DNA of 26,811 nt from JBKHJZ01 sp046537875 (GCA_046537875.1 JBKHJZ010000028.1:1-26811); one strand, 5' to 3'; positions 1 to 7,423 are shown, numbered from the stretch's first letter. The notes: a model not told the origin generated them from the letters alone. Made by a program: numbers and translations.

Positions 1-198
1 CCACCCCGACCACCCCACCAACCACCCACCGCCCGACGACCACCAGCCGCCGGGTAACCCGCCCCGATAGCCCGACCACCCGGCCCGGACGCCGCCGGGC
101 CCCGGACCCCTTCTGGACGTACCACCGGCAGCCCGCGCCACACCGGCCTCCCCGCCCCGGTGCACCGACGAATGACGCAGGCGTTGAGCCGAGCCCAG
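1..198. other. Gene-free C-rich left edge with a small hairpin
   Basis: No convincing gene lies between the window edge and the end of the FAD dehydrogenase gene. The first ~60 bases are low-complexity CCACC-rich sequence. In one frame they would encode a Pro-rich tail ending with TAA at 55-57, so they could be the end of a gene entering from the left, but this cannot be decided here. A GC-only inverted repeat at 83-100 (GCCCGG, 6-nt loop, CCGGGC) could form a hairpin downstream of the minus-strand gene. It has no T-tract, so it is only a weak terminator candidate. Confidence 0.4.
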
Positions 199-1617
199 CT
201 ACACGGGCCTCGCGTCACCGGTCGGAACGGGCGGGAGCAACGCATGCGGGTTCAGCACCCCGTCGGGGTCGAGCGCCCGCTTGACCGCCCGCATGGCCGC
301 GACCTCCGCGGGCGACCGGTCCCGCGCGAGCCAGTCCCGCTTCGCCCGGCCGATCCCGTGCTCGGCGCTGATGGAGCCGCCGGCCTCCACGACCAGTCCG
401 AGCACCGCGTCGTCCACCGCCGGCTCGTCGCCCGGGGGCCCGACCACGTTCACGTGCACGTTGCCGTCGCCGACGTGGCCGTAGAGCAACAGGTGGGCCG
501 TCGGCCAGCGCTCGCCGACGAGCGCCCGCACCGCCGCGCAGAAGGGCGCGATGCGGGATGACGGCAGGGTCACGTCCAGCTTGTGCACCACTCCCAGCGC
601 CGCGGCCGCCTCGGGGTGAGCCTCTCGCAACGCCCACAGCCGCTCGCGGTCCCGGCGTTCGGTGGCGACCGCCGCCCCCGTCACCGTGACCCCGGCGACC
701 GCCTCCGCCTCCTCGACGGCTGCGGCAAGGGCCGGTGTGGGATCGTCCCTGCCGCCGGCCTCGACCAGCAGGTAGGCGCCGGCGTCCGGGGGGACGGCCC
801 ACCCGGCGCCCAGGTGGTCGACGACGAGCCGGAGCGAGTCGCCCACCATCAGCTCGAGTGCCTGCAGGCCCGGGACGCTCGCCCGGAGGTGGGCCGCCAG
901 GGCGACCGTGTCATGCACGGTGCTGGTGGCCAGCAGCGACACGACCACCTCCGAGAACGCGGGCACCAGCCGCAGGCGGGCCGCGGTCACGATCCCCAGC
1001 GTCCCCTCGCTGCCGCACAGCAGTTGGGCGAGGTCGTAACCGGTGTTGTCCTTGACCAGACCTCCGAGCCGCGACACCACGTCGCCCGTGCCCAGCACCG
1101 CCTCGATGCCGACGACCTGCGCACGCATGGCGCCGTGGCGCACCACGTGGAGGCCGCCCGCGTTGGTCGCCACCATCCCTCCCACCGTGGCCAGGTCCCG
1201 TGCCCCGAGATCGACGCCGAACGACAGCCCGGCCCCGGCCGCCCGCCGCTGCAGCGTGGCGAGCGTCACGCCGGCCCCGGCCGTGACCTGCCCCGCGAGC
1301 CGGTCGACCTCACCCAGCTGGTCGAGCCGCGCCGAGCTCACCACCACCTCGCCGGCCAGCGGAACCCCGCCACCGACGAGCCCGGTGTTGCCGCCCTGCG
1401 GCACGAGCGCCACCCCGTGCCGGCGGGCCGCCGCCACGAGCGACGCGACCTCGTCGGTGGTGCCGGGCCGCACGACCGCGGGGCAGGTTCCCCGCCAGCG
1501 GTGCGTCCAGTCGACCGCGTAGCTCGCGGTGACGTCGGGATCGGTGAGCACGTGGCGCGTGCCGATCGCGCTGCGGGCGGACTCGAGGAAGGCGGCCGGG
1601 GTCGCTCTCGGGGGCAC
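199..1617 (-). CDS. FAD-linked 2-hydroxyacid dehydrogenase (GlcD / D-lactate / D-2-hydroxyglutarate type)
   Basis: The 472-aa protein belongs to the FAD_binding_4 / FAD-oxidase C-terminal family, which oxidises D-2-hydroxyacids to 2-oxoacids. Visible signatures are the FAD pyrophosphate loop PQGGNTGLVGGG (73-84), the FAD-domain run ending GSEGTLGIVTAARLRLVP, the metal/substrate motif GHVGDGNVH (380-388) and SAEHGIGR (417-424), and a C-terminal LDPDGVLNPH. Length is normal for the family. The GTG start at 1617 has GAGG only about 2 nt upstream; a GTG at residue 23 is an alternative. It lies 34 bp downstream of the AGLFPPA-motif gene on the same strand, so the two are probably cotranscribed. 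The substrate cannot be read from sequence. Because homogentisate dioxygenase is next door, an aromatic hydroxyacid such as hydroxyphenyllactate is possible, but that is inference. Confidence 0.88.
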   Translation of the reverse strand: MPPRATPAAFLESARSAIGTRHVLTDPDVTASYAVDWTHRWRGTCPAVVRPGTTDEVASLVAAARRHGVALVPQGGNTGLVGGGVPLAGEVVVSSARLDQLGEVDRLAGQVTAGAGVTLATLQRRAAGAGLSFGVDLGARDLATVGGMVATNAGGLHVVRHGAMRAQVVGIEAVLGTGDVVSRLGGLVKDNTGYDLAQLLCGSEGTLGIVTAARLRLVPAFSEVVVSLLATSTVHDTVALAAHLRASVPGLQALELMVGDSLRLVVDHLGAGWAVPPDAGAYLLVEAGGRDDPTPALAAAVEEAEAVAGVTVTGAAVATERRDRERLWALREAHPEAAAALGVVHKLDVTLPSSRIAPFCAAVRALVGERWPTAHLLLYGHVGDGNVHVNVVGPPGDEPAVDDAVLGLVVEAGGSISAEHGIGRAKRDWLARDRSPAEVAAMRAVKRALDPDGVLNPHALLPPVPTGDARPV

Positions 1618-1651
1618 GCCTCGGCAGGCTACGGCCGCCGGGCCGACCCGC

Positions 1652-2410
1652 TCACCGGCGTGTCAGGCCGCGCACCGGTTGTTCGATCGAGCAGGTGCCG
1701 ATCGAGGTCACCAGCCGGCGGCCCCGGCAGATCTCGCGCAGCAGTGCGCCGGCCGGGTCGGACTCGGTCGTGAGGACGTCGGCCACCTCGTGAACCGGCC
1801 TTCCCGCCCGAGCGGCGGCCGCGGCCGCCAGCAGGCTGACGACGCCGTGGCGGACGCCGTCGGGCCCACGACGATGGAACGGCTCCTGCAGCCCCGCCGT
1901 GGCCTTCAACACCAGACCGCGCTCCGCGCAGCCCACGAGCACTGCGGCGAGCCACCACGCCGACGGCACGGCGTCGCGGGTCAGCCCGCCGCAGCGCACC
2001 TTCACCCGCGCCCCTGCCCGGACCACGGCGTCGAGCGACGCCGCGACATCCCCGTGGTGCGGAAGCTCGAGGTAGCGCCACAGGCGCGTTCCGGCGTGCG
2101 ACAGGTCGGTGCCGAGCGGCGCCTCGATCTGCACGACGCCCGGCTGGGTTGCGATCCGCCGCCACGGGATCGGCGCGCCGTATGCCACCACACCCAGGCG
2201 CGGCGGGCGCGGCACGCCCGAGGCCACGCAGGCGTCGAGCTCGGCGAGGCGGGTCACCGGGCACAGGAACGGGCCGACCATGCGGGCGAACGGGCCGTCG
2301 AGGGCTCGGCGGTGGGCGACCAGCGCCTCGGCCATCGGGCGCCCGGCCGGCGGGAACAGTCCCGCATCGTCGAACAGGCCCTCGAACCCCGTTGCTCGCG
2401 TCCTCGTCAC
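1652..2410 (-). CDS. Uncharacterised AGLFPPA-motif protein beside homogentisate dioxygenase
   Basis: The 252-aa soluble protein has no signal peptide or membrane segment. Its conserved-looking blocks are DDAGLFPPA (14-22), KVRCGG (137-142), LKATAGLQEPFH (168-179) and a C-terminal IGTCSIEQP (227-235). I recall the pattern (D/Y)AGLFPPA, K(I/V)R(T/C)GG, KATAGLxxP and GSCSFEEP from unnamed proteins in several phyla, some encoded near hmgA; no activity is known to me. Alternating beta and alpha segments ending in short K/R-GG and K-ATAG motifs resemble a TIM-barrel phosphate- or carboxylate-binding enzyme, but that is a guess. The GTG start is well supported: CCTCC on the plus strand at 2417-2421 gives a GGAGG ribosome site 6 nt upstream. 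The gene is divergent from hmgA and probably heads an operon with the FAD dehydrogenase. Confidence 0.8.
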   Translation of the reverse strand: MTRTRATGFEGLFDDAGLFPPAGRPMAEALVAHRRALDGPFARMVGPFLCPVTRLAELDACVASGVPRPPRLGVVAYGAPIPWRRIATQPGVVQIEAPLGTDLSHAGTRLWRYLELPHHGDVAASLDAVVRAGARVKVRCGGLTRDAVPSAWWLAAVLVGCAERGLVLKATAGLQEPFHRRGPDGVRHGVVSLLAAAAAARAGRPVHEVADVLTTESDPAGALLREICRGRRLVTSIGTCSIEQPVRGLTRR

Positions 2411-2502
2411 GCTGCACCTCCGCTGGCAGTGACGATACTTTTCGCCCCGACGCGCGCGTGTCCGGTGTCACAGCCTTGAAACAGAGGGCACACTGGATCG
2501 CG
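2411..2502. promoter_or_regulatory. Divergent promoter region with overlapping -10 candidates
   Basis: This 92-bp gap separates the divergent AGLFPPA gene and hmgA and holds an AT-richer patch. On the plus strand TACTTT (2436-2441) fits a TANNNT -10, giving an hmgA leader of about 55 nt. On the minus strand TATCGT (2437-2432) fits a -10, giving a leader of about 15 nt that carries the GGAGG site. The two hexamers overlap by two bases, so polymerases starting each way would compete. No good -35 element is visible for either. A TTGAAA at 2476-2481 has no -10 at usable spacing. Confidence 0.35.
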
Positions 2503-3678
2503 ATGCCGTACTACCGGCGCGTGGGAGAGGTCCCTCCGAAGCGCCACACCCAGTTCCGCCGGCCCGACGGGGGTCTCTACGCCGAGGAGCTGATGGGCGC
2601 CGACGGGTTCTCGTCGTCGTCCGCCCTCCTCTACCACCGCAACCCGCCGACCGCTCTGGTGGCGGCGGAGCCGGTCGCCGAGCCAGACGTCGGCCTCGAG
2701 CCGAACCGGCCCCTCCTGCCCCGCCACCTGCGCACCGAGCTCGCCGCGGGAGCCGGAGATCTCGTCCGTGACCGCGCTCTGTTGCTTGCGAACGACGATG
2801 TCCACCTGCTGGCGGCGAGCGCCGAACGCCCCAGCGAGCTCTACCGCAACGCCACCGGCGACGAGATCGTGGTGATCCGCACCGGGGCCGCCCGGCTGGA
2901 GTCATCGTTCGGTGCACTCGGGTGCCGGGCCGGCGACTACGTCGTGATCCCGACCGGGACGACCCACCGCTGGGTCCCGGCGAACGGTGAGCCCGTCCAC
3001 GCCCTGGTGATCGAGGCGCACGGGCACGTCCGGCCTCCCGAGCGCTACCAGGCCCGGTCCGGGCAGTTCCTCGAGCACAGCCCCTACTGTGAGCGCGACC
3101 TGCACGCGCCCGACCAGCCGCTGCTGGTGGACGGGCCCACCGACGCAGGCGTCGACGTGCTCGTGCGTCAGCGGGACGGGCTGAGCCGGCTCACGTACGC
3201 CCACCATCCCTTCGACGTCGTCGGGTGGGACGGCTACCTCTACCCGTACCGGTTCTCGATCCACGACTTCGCCCCGATCACCGGCCGGCTCCACCAGCCG
3301 CCGCCCGTTCACCAGACCTTCGCCGGCCCGCGGTTCGTGGTGTGCAGCTTCGTGCCCCGTCGCCTCGACGACCACCCCGACGCCGTCCCGGCGCCGTACA
3401 ACCACGCCAACGTGGACAGCGACGAGGTCCTGTACTACTGCGGCGGCGACTTCACCAGCCGGCGGGGCGCCGGCATCGGCCCCGGCTCGCTGACCCTCCA
3501 TCCGGCCGGGTTCGTCCACGGTCCGCAGCCGGGCAGCGTCGAGGCGTCGCTCGGCCAGTCGTACACCGACGAGCTCGCGGTCATGATCGACACCTTCCGG
3601 CCGTTGCTGCTCGCCGAGGGCGCGCGCCGGTGCGAGGACCCGGATTACCCCTGGACCTGGGCGCGGGCCTCCACCTGA
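2503..3678 (+). CDS. hmgA: Homogentisate 1,2-dioxygenase
   Basis: HmgA is an Fe(II) cupin enzyme that opens the ring of homogentisate to maleylacetoacetate in tyrosine/phenylalanine breakdown. The 391-aa reading from ATG 2503 begins MPYYRRVGEVPPKRH, the usual start of bacterial homologues. The reading frame stays open upstream to 2149, but that part is the antisense of the neighbouring gene. Two cupin halves are visible: an N-terminal barrel with GDEIVVIRTG and GDYVVIPTGTTHRW (about 119-157), and a C-terminal barrel with YNHANVDSDEVLYY (299-312) and HPAGFVHGPQPG (333-344). By comparison with human HGD, His301, an acidic residue at 307/308 and His339 are the likely iron ligands. The downstream enzymes (maleylacetoacetate isomerase, fumarylacetoacetase) are absent from the window. 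Confidence 0.93.
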   Translation: MPYYRRVGEVPPKRHTQFRRPDGGLYAEELMGADGFSSSSALLYHRNPPTALVAAEPVAEPDVGLEPNRPLLPRHLRTELAAGAGDLVRDRALLLANDDVHLLAASAERPSELYRNATGDEIVVIRTGAARLESSFGALGCRAGDYVVIPTGTTHRWVPANGEPVHALVIEAHGHVRPPERYQARSGQFLEHSPYCERDLHAPDQPLLVDGPTDAGVDVLVRQRDGLSRLTYAHHPFDVVGWDGYLYPYRFSIHDFAPITGRLHQPPPVHQTFAGPRFVVCSFVPRRLDDHPDAVPAPYNHANVDSDEVLYYCGGDFTSRRGAGIGPGSLTLHPAGFVHGPQPGSVEASLGQSYTDELAVMIDTFRPLLLAEGARRCEDPDYPWTWARAST

Positions 3679-3712
3679 GACGCCCGCGTCCCCCGGGGCC
3701 GCACCGGCGACA

Positions 3713-4861
3713 TCAGCGGCGGCTGGCCTTGCGGATCACGGCGGCGACGAGGCTGCGGTCCACGAGCTCGTCCTCGGGGAGGGCCTCCTCGTAGGTCACC
3801 CCGCCCACGTCGATCAGGCCTTCCTGCACCCGCTCGGCGGTGCCCGTGCGGATCTCCCAGTCGTACATCGGCGGCGGGAACCGGGAGCCGTCGCCGTCGA
3901 GCTCGGCAGCCCCGTCACCGGAGAGGTACGTGTTGACCGTGCGGATGATCGCCCGCACGAAGGCGAGCCCGACGTCGCGGTCCTCGTCGAGCAGGTCGGC
4001 CGAGACGACCGTGCCGTCGAGGGGCTCGCTCGGCGGGAGGGTGGCCATCAACTCGAAGCTGCCGGCCACGACCAACCGGCCGACCTGGGCGCGCGGCACC
4101 CAGGCGCCGCTCGCCGTACCGGCGAGCAGGGCGTCGTCGGCCCGATCGCGAAGCGGCCGGATGTCGACCACGTTGAGCGACAGCCCGCCCTGGTCGAGCA
4201 CGGCCCCGACGGGGTACGTGACTGCGCCGCCGATCCCCCCGGGCACGACCAGCCGGTGCCCCTCGAGCGGCCGCCAGTGCTCGACGTCACGGAGGAGGCC
4301 GGTCTGCAGCCAGAGGCCCTCCTGGGGCACGTCCAGGTTGCCGGGCTCCCGGGGGATCGTGCCCCCCATCACCTGGCGTGCCCCGCTACCCGCGTGCACC
4401 CCGTCGAAGAACCCGGCGTCGAGCCGGCCGACCACGACATCGACGTCGCCGGCCGCCAGCGCCTCGTACCCCTCGGCGACCGGCATCGTCTCCAGCTCGA
4501 CGTCGAGCCCCTCGGCCGCCAGCTCGCCCTGCTCCTCGGCGACCACGACCGCCCGGCCTGCCTCGCTGCCGGCACCCACCGCCACCCTGAGGCGCCGCGT
4601 GCGATCGAGAGGGTCCGGTGCGGGTGCGCCCGGCGCACAGCGGGCGACGATCCGGTCGGCGCGGATCACGTCGGGGTCGGACCGGCCCGTGCCCGTGCAG
4701 CCGGGACCCGGGTCCCCGGGTTCGCGGGGTCCCGCGATCGCGGAGCCGGATTCCTCCGCCCCGCCGACGTCGTCGCCGAGCTCGTAGGCGACGAGGACCC
4801 CGACGAGCGCGGCCACGACGGTTGTTGCCCAGATGATGGACGAGCGGATCGAGCGTGGCAC
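3713..4861 (-). CDS. Membrane-anchored NMT1/SsuA-like ABC substrate-binding protein
   Basis: From the GTG at 4861 the product is 382 aa. A single hydrophobic segment at about residues 9-28 is followed by a Gly/Pro/Asp-rich linker and a periplasmic-binding fold starting at LRVAVGAGSEAGRA. The run EEQGELAAEGLDVELETMP and a following EALAAGDVDVVVG are typical of the NitT/TauT/SsuA/THI5 family. There is no lipobox Cys after the hydrophobic segment, so an uncleaved N-terminal anchor is likely. The GTG is chosen because a G-run lies about 5 nt upstream and the frame becomes an antisense shadow of the flavodoxin gene beyond it. No permease or ATPase gene lies nearby. It sits 53 bp downstream of the flavodoxin gene and is probably cotranscribed with it. 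The ligand is unknown. Confidence 0.82.
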   Translation of the reverse strand: MPRSIRSSIIWATTVVAALVGVLVAYELGDDVGGAEESGSAIAGPREPGDPGPGCTGTGRSDPDVIRADRIVARCAPGAPAPDPLDRTRRLRVAVGAGSEAGRAVVVAEEQGELAAEGLDVELETMPVAEGYEALAAGDVDVVVGRLDAGFFDGVHAGSGARQVMGGTIPREPGNLDVPQEGLWLQTGLLRDVEHWRPLEGHRLVVPGGIGGAVTYPVGAVLDQGGLSLNVVDIRPLRDRADDALLAGTASGAWVPRAQVGRLVVAGSFELMATLPPSEPLDGTVVSADLLDEDRDVGLAFVRAIIRTVNTYLSGDGAAELDGDGSRFPPPMYDWEIRTGTAERVQEGLIDVGGVTYEEALPEDELVDRSLVAAVIRKASRR

Positions 4862-4914
4862 GTGGCCCCCCAGGTGGCTGTGGCGGACGGGCGCCGGGCG
4901 GCGGCCCCGCCGTG

Positions 4915-5340
4915 CTAGGCCGGTACGGCGGCGAGCGCCTCCCGCACCAGCTCGGAGACGCCCCGGTCGAGCCTGTCGCGCCGCAACAGCGCGGCGGCGA
5001 CCACGGTGCCCCCGCGTTCCTCGAGCACCCGGACGAAGCGTTCGAGCGCCTTGCCGGCGTGGATGGCGTAGGTCATGAAGGCGGCCACCCGCTTGCCGTC
5101 GATCACCGGCATCCTGCGCAGCCTGCCCGCTCGTCCCGGACGGTGGCCGGCGACGATCACCCCATCGACCCACGTGCCGATGAACACCACGTCGGCCTCG
5201 GCGAGGTCCTTCAGGCCGATGGCGGTGATCGGGTAGACCGCGACGCTCCAGCCGGCCGCCTCGACCTCGGCCGCGATCATCCGCGCCGCCCGCGCCGTGT
5301 TGCCGGTCAGGCTCTCGTAGAGGACCACCGCTCTCGCCAC
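4915..5340 (-). CDS. Flavodoxin-like protein
   Basis: The 141-aa protein starts VVLYESLTGNTARAARMIAAE. The S-L-T-G-N-T run after the first beta strand is the FMN-phosphate loop of flavodoxins. The alternating beta/alpha pattern continues with ADVVFIGTWVDG (the aromatic 60s-type loop) and KRVAAFMTYAIHAGKALERF. Length is at the short end for flavodoxins. It could act as an electron carrier or as a small flavodoxin-fold regulatory protein. The start is GTG at 5340 with GGGGTGAG upstream. A strong imperfect inverted repeat lies 30-65 bp upstream. Its pairing with an orphan binding protein gives no obvious pathway. Confidence 0.82.
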   Translation of the reverse strand: MARAVVLYESLTGNTARAARMIAAEVEAAGWSVAVYPITAIGLKDLAEADVVFIGTWVDGVIVAGHRPGRAGRLRRMPVIDGKRVAAFMTYAIHAGKALERFVRVLEERGGTVVAAALLRRDRLDRGVSELVREALAAVPA

Positions 5341-5369
5341 GCCTGCTCACCCCGTTGCATCGACCTACA

Positions 5370-5405
5370 CCGGGATCACCGGACCCCAGCGGTCCACTGA
5401 TCCGG
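5370..5405 (-). promoter_or_regulatory. Long imperfect inverted repeat in the flavodoxin 5' region
   Basis: Left arm 5370-5385 and right arm 5391-5405 are complementary apart from one bulge and two mismatches, around a 5-nt loop. The right arm is GGTCCACTGATCCGG. It ends 30 bp upstream of the flavodoxin GTG and lies in the divergent gap with the aldo/keto reductase. It could be a dimeric operator or a leader hairpin in the flavodoxin mRNA. It has no T-tract and no upstream same-strand gene to terminate. Confidence 0.45.
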
Positions 5406-5495
5406 TCGCCCCGGCCCGCCCAACGGTAGTTCGTCCCGCGGGTGGCGCCGCCATCCGGAGACCACCCCGCCCGCCCGCGCCGGGCGTCGGCGCCT

Positions 5496-5501
5496 TACCC
5501 T
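5496..5501 (+). promoter_or_regulatory. Candidate -10 element for the aldo/keto reductase gene
   Basis: TACCCT fits TANNNT and would put transcription start near 5508, leaving a leader of about 30 nt that contains the GGGGAG ribosome site (5525-5530). No recognisable -35 is present at the normal distance, so confidence is low. Confidence 0.3.
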
Positions 5502-5539
5502 CGTTCCCACATCGCGACGACGACGGGGAGTGCCAACGG

Positions 5540-6508
5540 ATGGAGATGCAGTACCGCCGGCTCGGGCGATCGGGATTGAAGGTGAGCGTCCTGTCGTTCG
5601 GCTCGTGGGTCACCTTCGGCGGGCAGCTCGACGCCGGGCGGGCACGGGACTGCCTCGCGGCCGCCCACGACGCCGGGGTCAACTTCTTCGACAACGCCGA
5701 GGCGTACGCCCACGGGGAGTCGGAGCGCATCATGGGCCGGGCGATCGCCGAGCTGGGCTGGCCGCGCCACTCGTTCCTGGTGTCGTCCAAGTACTACTGG
5801 GGCCTGCACGACGGGCCGAACTCGCGGTTCACCCTCAACCGCAAGTACCTGCTCGAGGCGATCGACCCGTCGCTCGAACGGCTCGGCCTCGACCATCTCG
5901 ACCTGATCTTCTGCCACCGCTCCGATCCCGAGACGCCGGTCGACGAGACCGTGTGGGCGATGCACGACATCATCTCGTCGGGCCGGGCCCACTACTGGGG
6001 GACATCGGAGTGGTCGGCGGGCGACATCCGCGCCGCCTGGGAGATCGCCGAGCGCCACCACCTGCACAAGCCGGTGATGGAACAGCCCGAGTACAACATG
6101 CTCAACCGGCGGAGGGTCGAGCGGGAGTACGCCCGCCTCTACGACGACCTGGGGCTCGGGCTCACCACGTGGAGCCCGCTGGCCTCGGGGCTGCTGACCG
6201 GGAAGTACCTCGACGGCATTCCCGAGGGCAGCCGCGCCGCCCTGCCCGGCTACGAGTGGCTCCGCAAGGTCCTCACCGATCCCGACCGGAACCGGCAGGT
6301 GCGCGCCCTCGCAGCCGTGGCCGACGACCTGGGCTGCACCCTCGCGCAGCTCGCCCTCGCCTGGTGCGCACGCAACCCCCGGGTGTCCACGGTGATCACC
6401 GGGGCCAGTCGCCCCGAGCAGGTGCAGGAGAACATGGGCGCGCTCCCGGTGATCGACCAGCTCGACGACGAGGTGATGGCTCGCATCGACGAGCTGCTCG
6501 GCCGCTAG
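5540..6508 (+). CDS. Aldo/keto reductase (KCNAB / YghZ-like)
   Basis: The 322-aa protein is an NADPH-dependent TIM-barrel aldo/keto reductase. It opens with QYRRLGRSGLKVSVLSFGSW, typical of the potassium-channel beta-subunit-like branch. The catalytic tetrad is intact: Asp51 and Tyr56 in FDNAEAYAHG, Lys84 in SSKYYWG and His126 in FCHRSD. The cofactor-binding end is present as ITGASRPEQVQENM near residues 290-305. The ATG at 5540 has GGGGAG 9 nt upstream; an in-frame ATG two codons later is less well placed. The physiological substrate, probably an aldehyde or ketone, cannot be inferred. Confidence 0.92.
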   Translation: MEMQYRRLGRSGLKVSVLSFGSWVTFGGQLDAGRARDCLAAAHDAGVNFFDNAEAYAHGESERIMGRAIAELGWPRHSFLVSSKYYWGLHDGPNSRFTLNRKYLLEAIDPSLERLGLDHLDLIFCHRSDPETPVDETVWAMHDIISSGRAHYWGTSEWSAGDIRAAWEIAERHHLHKPVMEQPEYNMLNRRRVEREYARLYDDLGLGLTTWSPLASGLLTGKYLDGIPEGSRAALPGYEWLRKVLTDPDRNRQVRALAAVADDLGCTLAQLALAWCARNPRVSTVITGASRPEQVQENMGALPVIDQLDDEVMARIDELLGR

Positions 6509-6575
6509 AGGCCAGCAGACGACCTACCGATCCGCCGCCGCTCCGACGTGCCCGGGGCGGGCACGAGGCGACGGT

Positions 6576-6591
6576 CGGTCCTGCAGGACCG
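6576..6591. promoter_or_regulatory. Perfect 16-bp palindrome upstream of the nitroreductase gene (operator candidate)
   Basis: CGGTCCTGCAGGACCG is a perfect dyad centred 33 bp upstream of the nitroreductase ATG, in a 108-bp gap after the aldo/keto reductase. Its position fits an operator for a dimeric repressor. No regulator gene is adjacent. Confidence 0.5.
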
Positions 6592-6599
6592 TGGTCGAT

Positions 6600-6614
6600 C
6601 CGCGAGGCTCGCGG
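6600..6614 (+). promoter_or_regulatory. Inverted repeat covering the nitroreductase ribosome-binding site
   Basis: CCGCGAG-G-CTCGCGG spans 6600-6614 and contains the GAGG (6604-6607) that is the only Shine-Dalgarno candidate for ATG 6617. As RNA it could fold into a 5-bp stem with a 5-nt loop that hides this site. Confidence 0.35.
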
Positions 6615-6616
6615 CC

Positions 6617-7333
6617 ATGGAGCAGACAGCGCCCCCCACCGCCGACCTCGACGAGGTCGAGCGGCGGCTCACCCTGCCGCTCGTCGAGGCGATGACCACG
6701 CAACGGGCGGTGCGCCGCCTCCGCTTCGACCCCGTCGACCCTGCGGTGATCGAGCGCTGCCTGGAGCTGGCGCTCGAGGCGCCCACGGGATCGAACGCGC
6801 AGAACTGGGAGTTCGTCGTGGTGACCGAGCGGGCCACCAAGGAGCGGCTCGCCGCCCAGTACCGCCGGGTCTGGGCGCTCTACGGGGAGGCCGGGCGGCG
6901 CCTGCGGGCGGGCGACGAGGCCACGGCCCGGATCCTGCGGTCGGTCCAGTGGCAGGTGGACAACTTCGCCGAGATCCCGGTGCTGGTCGTGTGCTGCCTC
7001 CGGGGAGGCGCCCGGCTGCCGCTGGTGCCCCTGCCGCCCATCGCGGCCAGCTCGCACTACGGGTCGATCTACCCGAGCGTGCAGAACCTGCTGCTCGCGG
7101 CGCGAGCCGTGGGCCTGGGGGCGTCGCTGATCACGCTCCCGCTGTGGTCCAACACCGTGGCCCGGCGGATCCTCGGGCTGCCCCTGTCGGTGGAGCCCTG
7201 CTGCATCGTCCCGCTGGGTTGGCCCCGGGGTCGCTACGGCCCGAAGCGGCGCCGGCCGGTGCGGGAGGTCGTCCATCACGAGCGCTACGGGAACCGGCAG
7301 GTGGCGGCAGCCGACCCCGCGGTGGCGGGCTGA
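6617..7333 (+). CDS. Nitroreductase-family FMN oxidoreductase
   Basis: From ATG 6617 the protein is 238 aa. It shows the nitroreductase FMN signatures TTQRAVRRLRFDP (27-39), PTGSNAQNWEFV (56-67), SVQNLLLAARAVGLGAS (154-170) and a C-terminal VPLGWPRGRYGPKRR (198-212). The family uses NAD(P)H and FMN to reduce nitroaromatics, quinones or enones, or for more specialised chemistry. The frame is open upstream to an ATG at 6548. That start would place two palindromes inside the coding region and add a non-family extension, so 6617 is preferred. It may be cotranscribed with the aldo/keto reductase or controlled separately by the 6576-6591 palindrome. Confidence 0.88.
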   Translation: MEQTAPPTADLDEVERRLTLPLVEAMTTQRAVRRLRFDPVDPAVIERCLELALEAPTGSNAQNWEFVVVTERATKERLAAQYRRVWALYGEAGRRLRAGDEATARILRSVQWQVDNFAEIPVLVVCCLRGGARLPLVPLPPIAASSHYGSIYPSVQNLLLAARAVGLGASLITLPLWSNTVARRILGLPLSVEPCCIVPLGWPRGRYGPKRRRPVREVVHHERYGNRQVAAADPAVAG

Positions 7334-7372
7334 CGGCCGGGCCGGCTGTCGGCCGTCGCCGGCTTCGCCGGC
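7332..7372 (+). terminator. Tandem GC-rich hairpins after the nitroreductase gene
   Basis: GACGGCCG (7332-7339) and CGGCCGTC (7350-7357) form an 8-bp stem with a 10-nt loop starting within the stop codon. GCCGGC-TTC-GCCGGC follows at 7358-7372. There is no T-run, so this is only a possible attenuating or terminating structure before menB. Confidence 0.35.
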
Positions 7373-7393
7373 CCACCGCCGTCGCACTAGAAC

Positions 7394-7407
7394 GACCGGC
7401 ACCGGTC
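7394..7407. promoter_or_regulatory. Inverted repeat just upstream of menB
   Basis: GACCGG-CA-CCGGTC is a perfect 6-bp dyad ending 16 bp before the menB ATG and 3 bp before its ribosome site (AAAGG at 7411-7415). It could be an operator. Its GACCGG half-site resembles the sites near the TetR gene at 20672-20702, but such GC words are common here. Confidence 0.3.
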
Positions 7408-7423
7408 CCGAAAGGTTGGTGCG

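Noticed and set aside
3679..3712. Bidirectional terminator between convergent hmgA and the binding-protein gene
   Set aside because: Only a 5-bp GACGC/GCGTC dyad and a CCCCGGGG run are present, with no T-tract on either strand.
6548..6616. Longer start for the nitroreductase (extra 23 residues)
   Set aside because: The extension is non-family and would place two palindromes inside the coding sequence; ATG 6617 fits family length.
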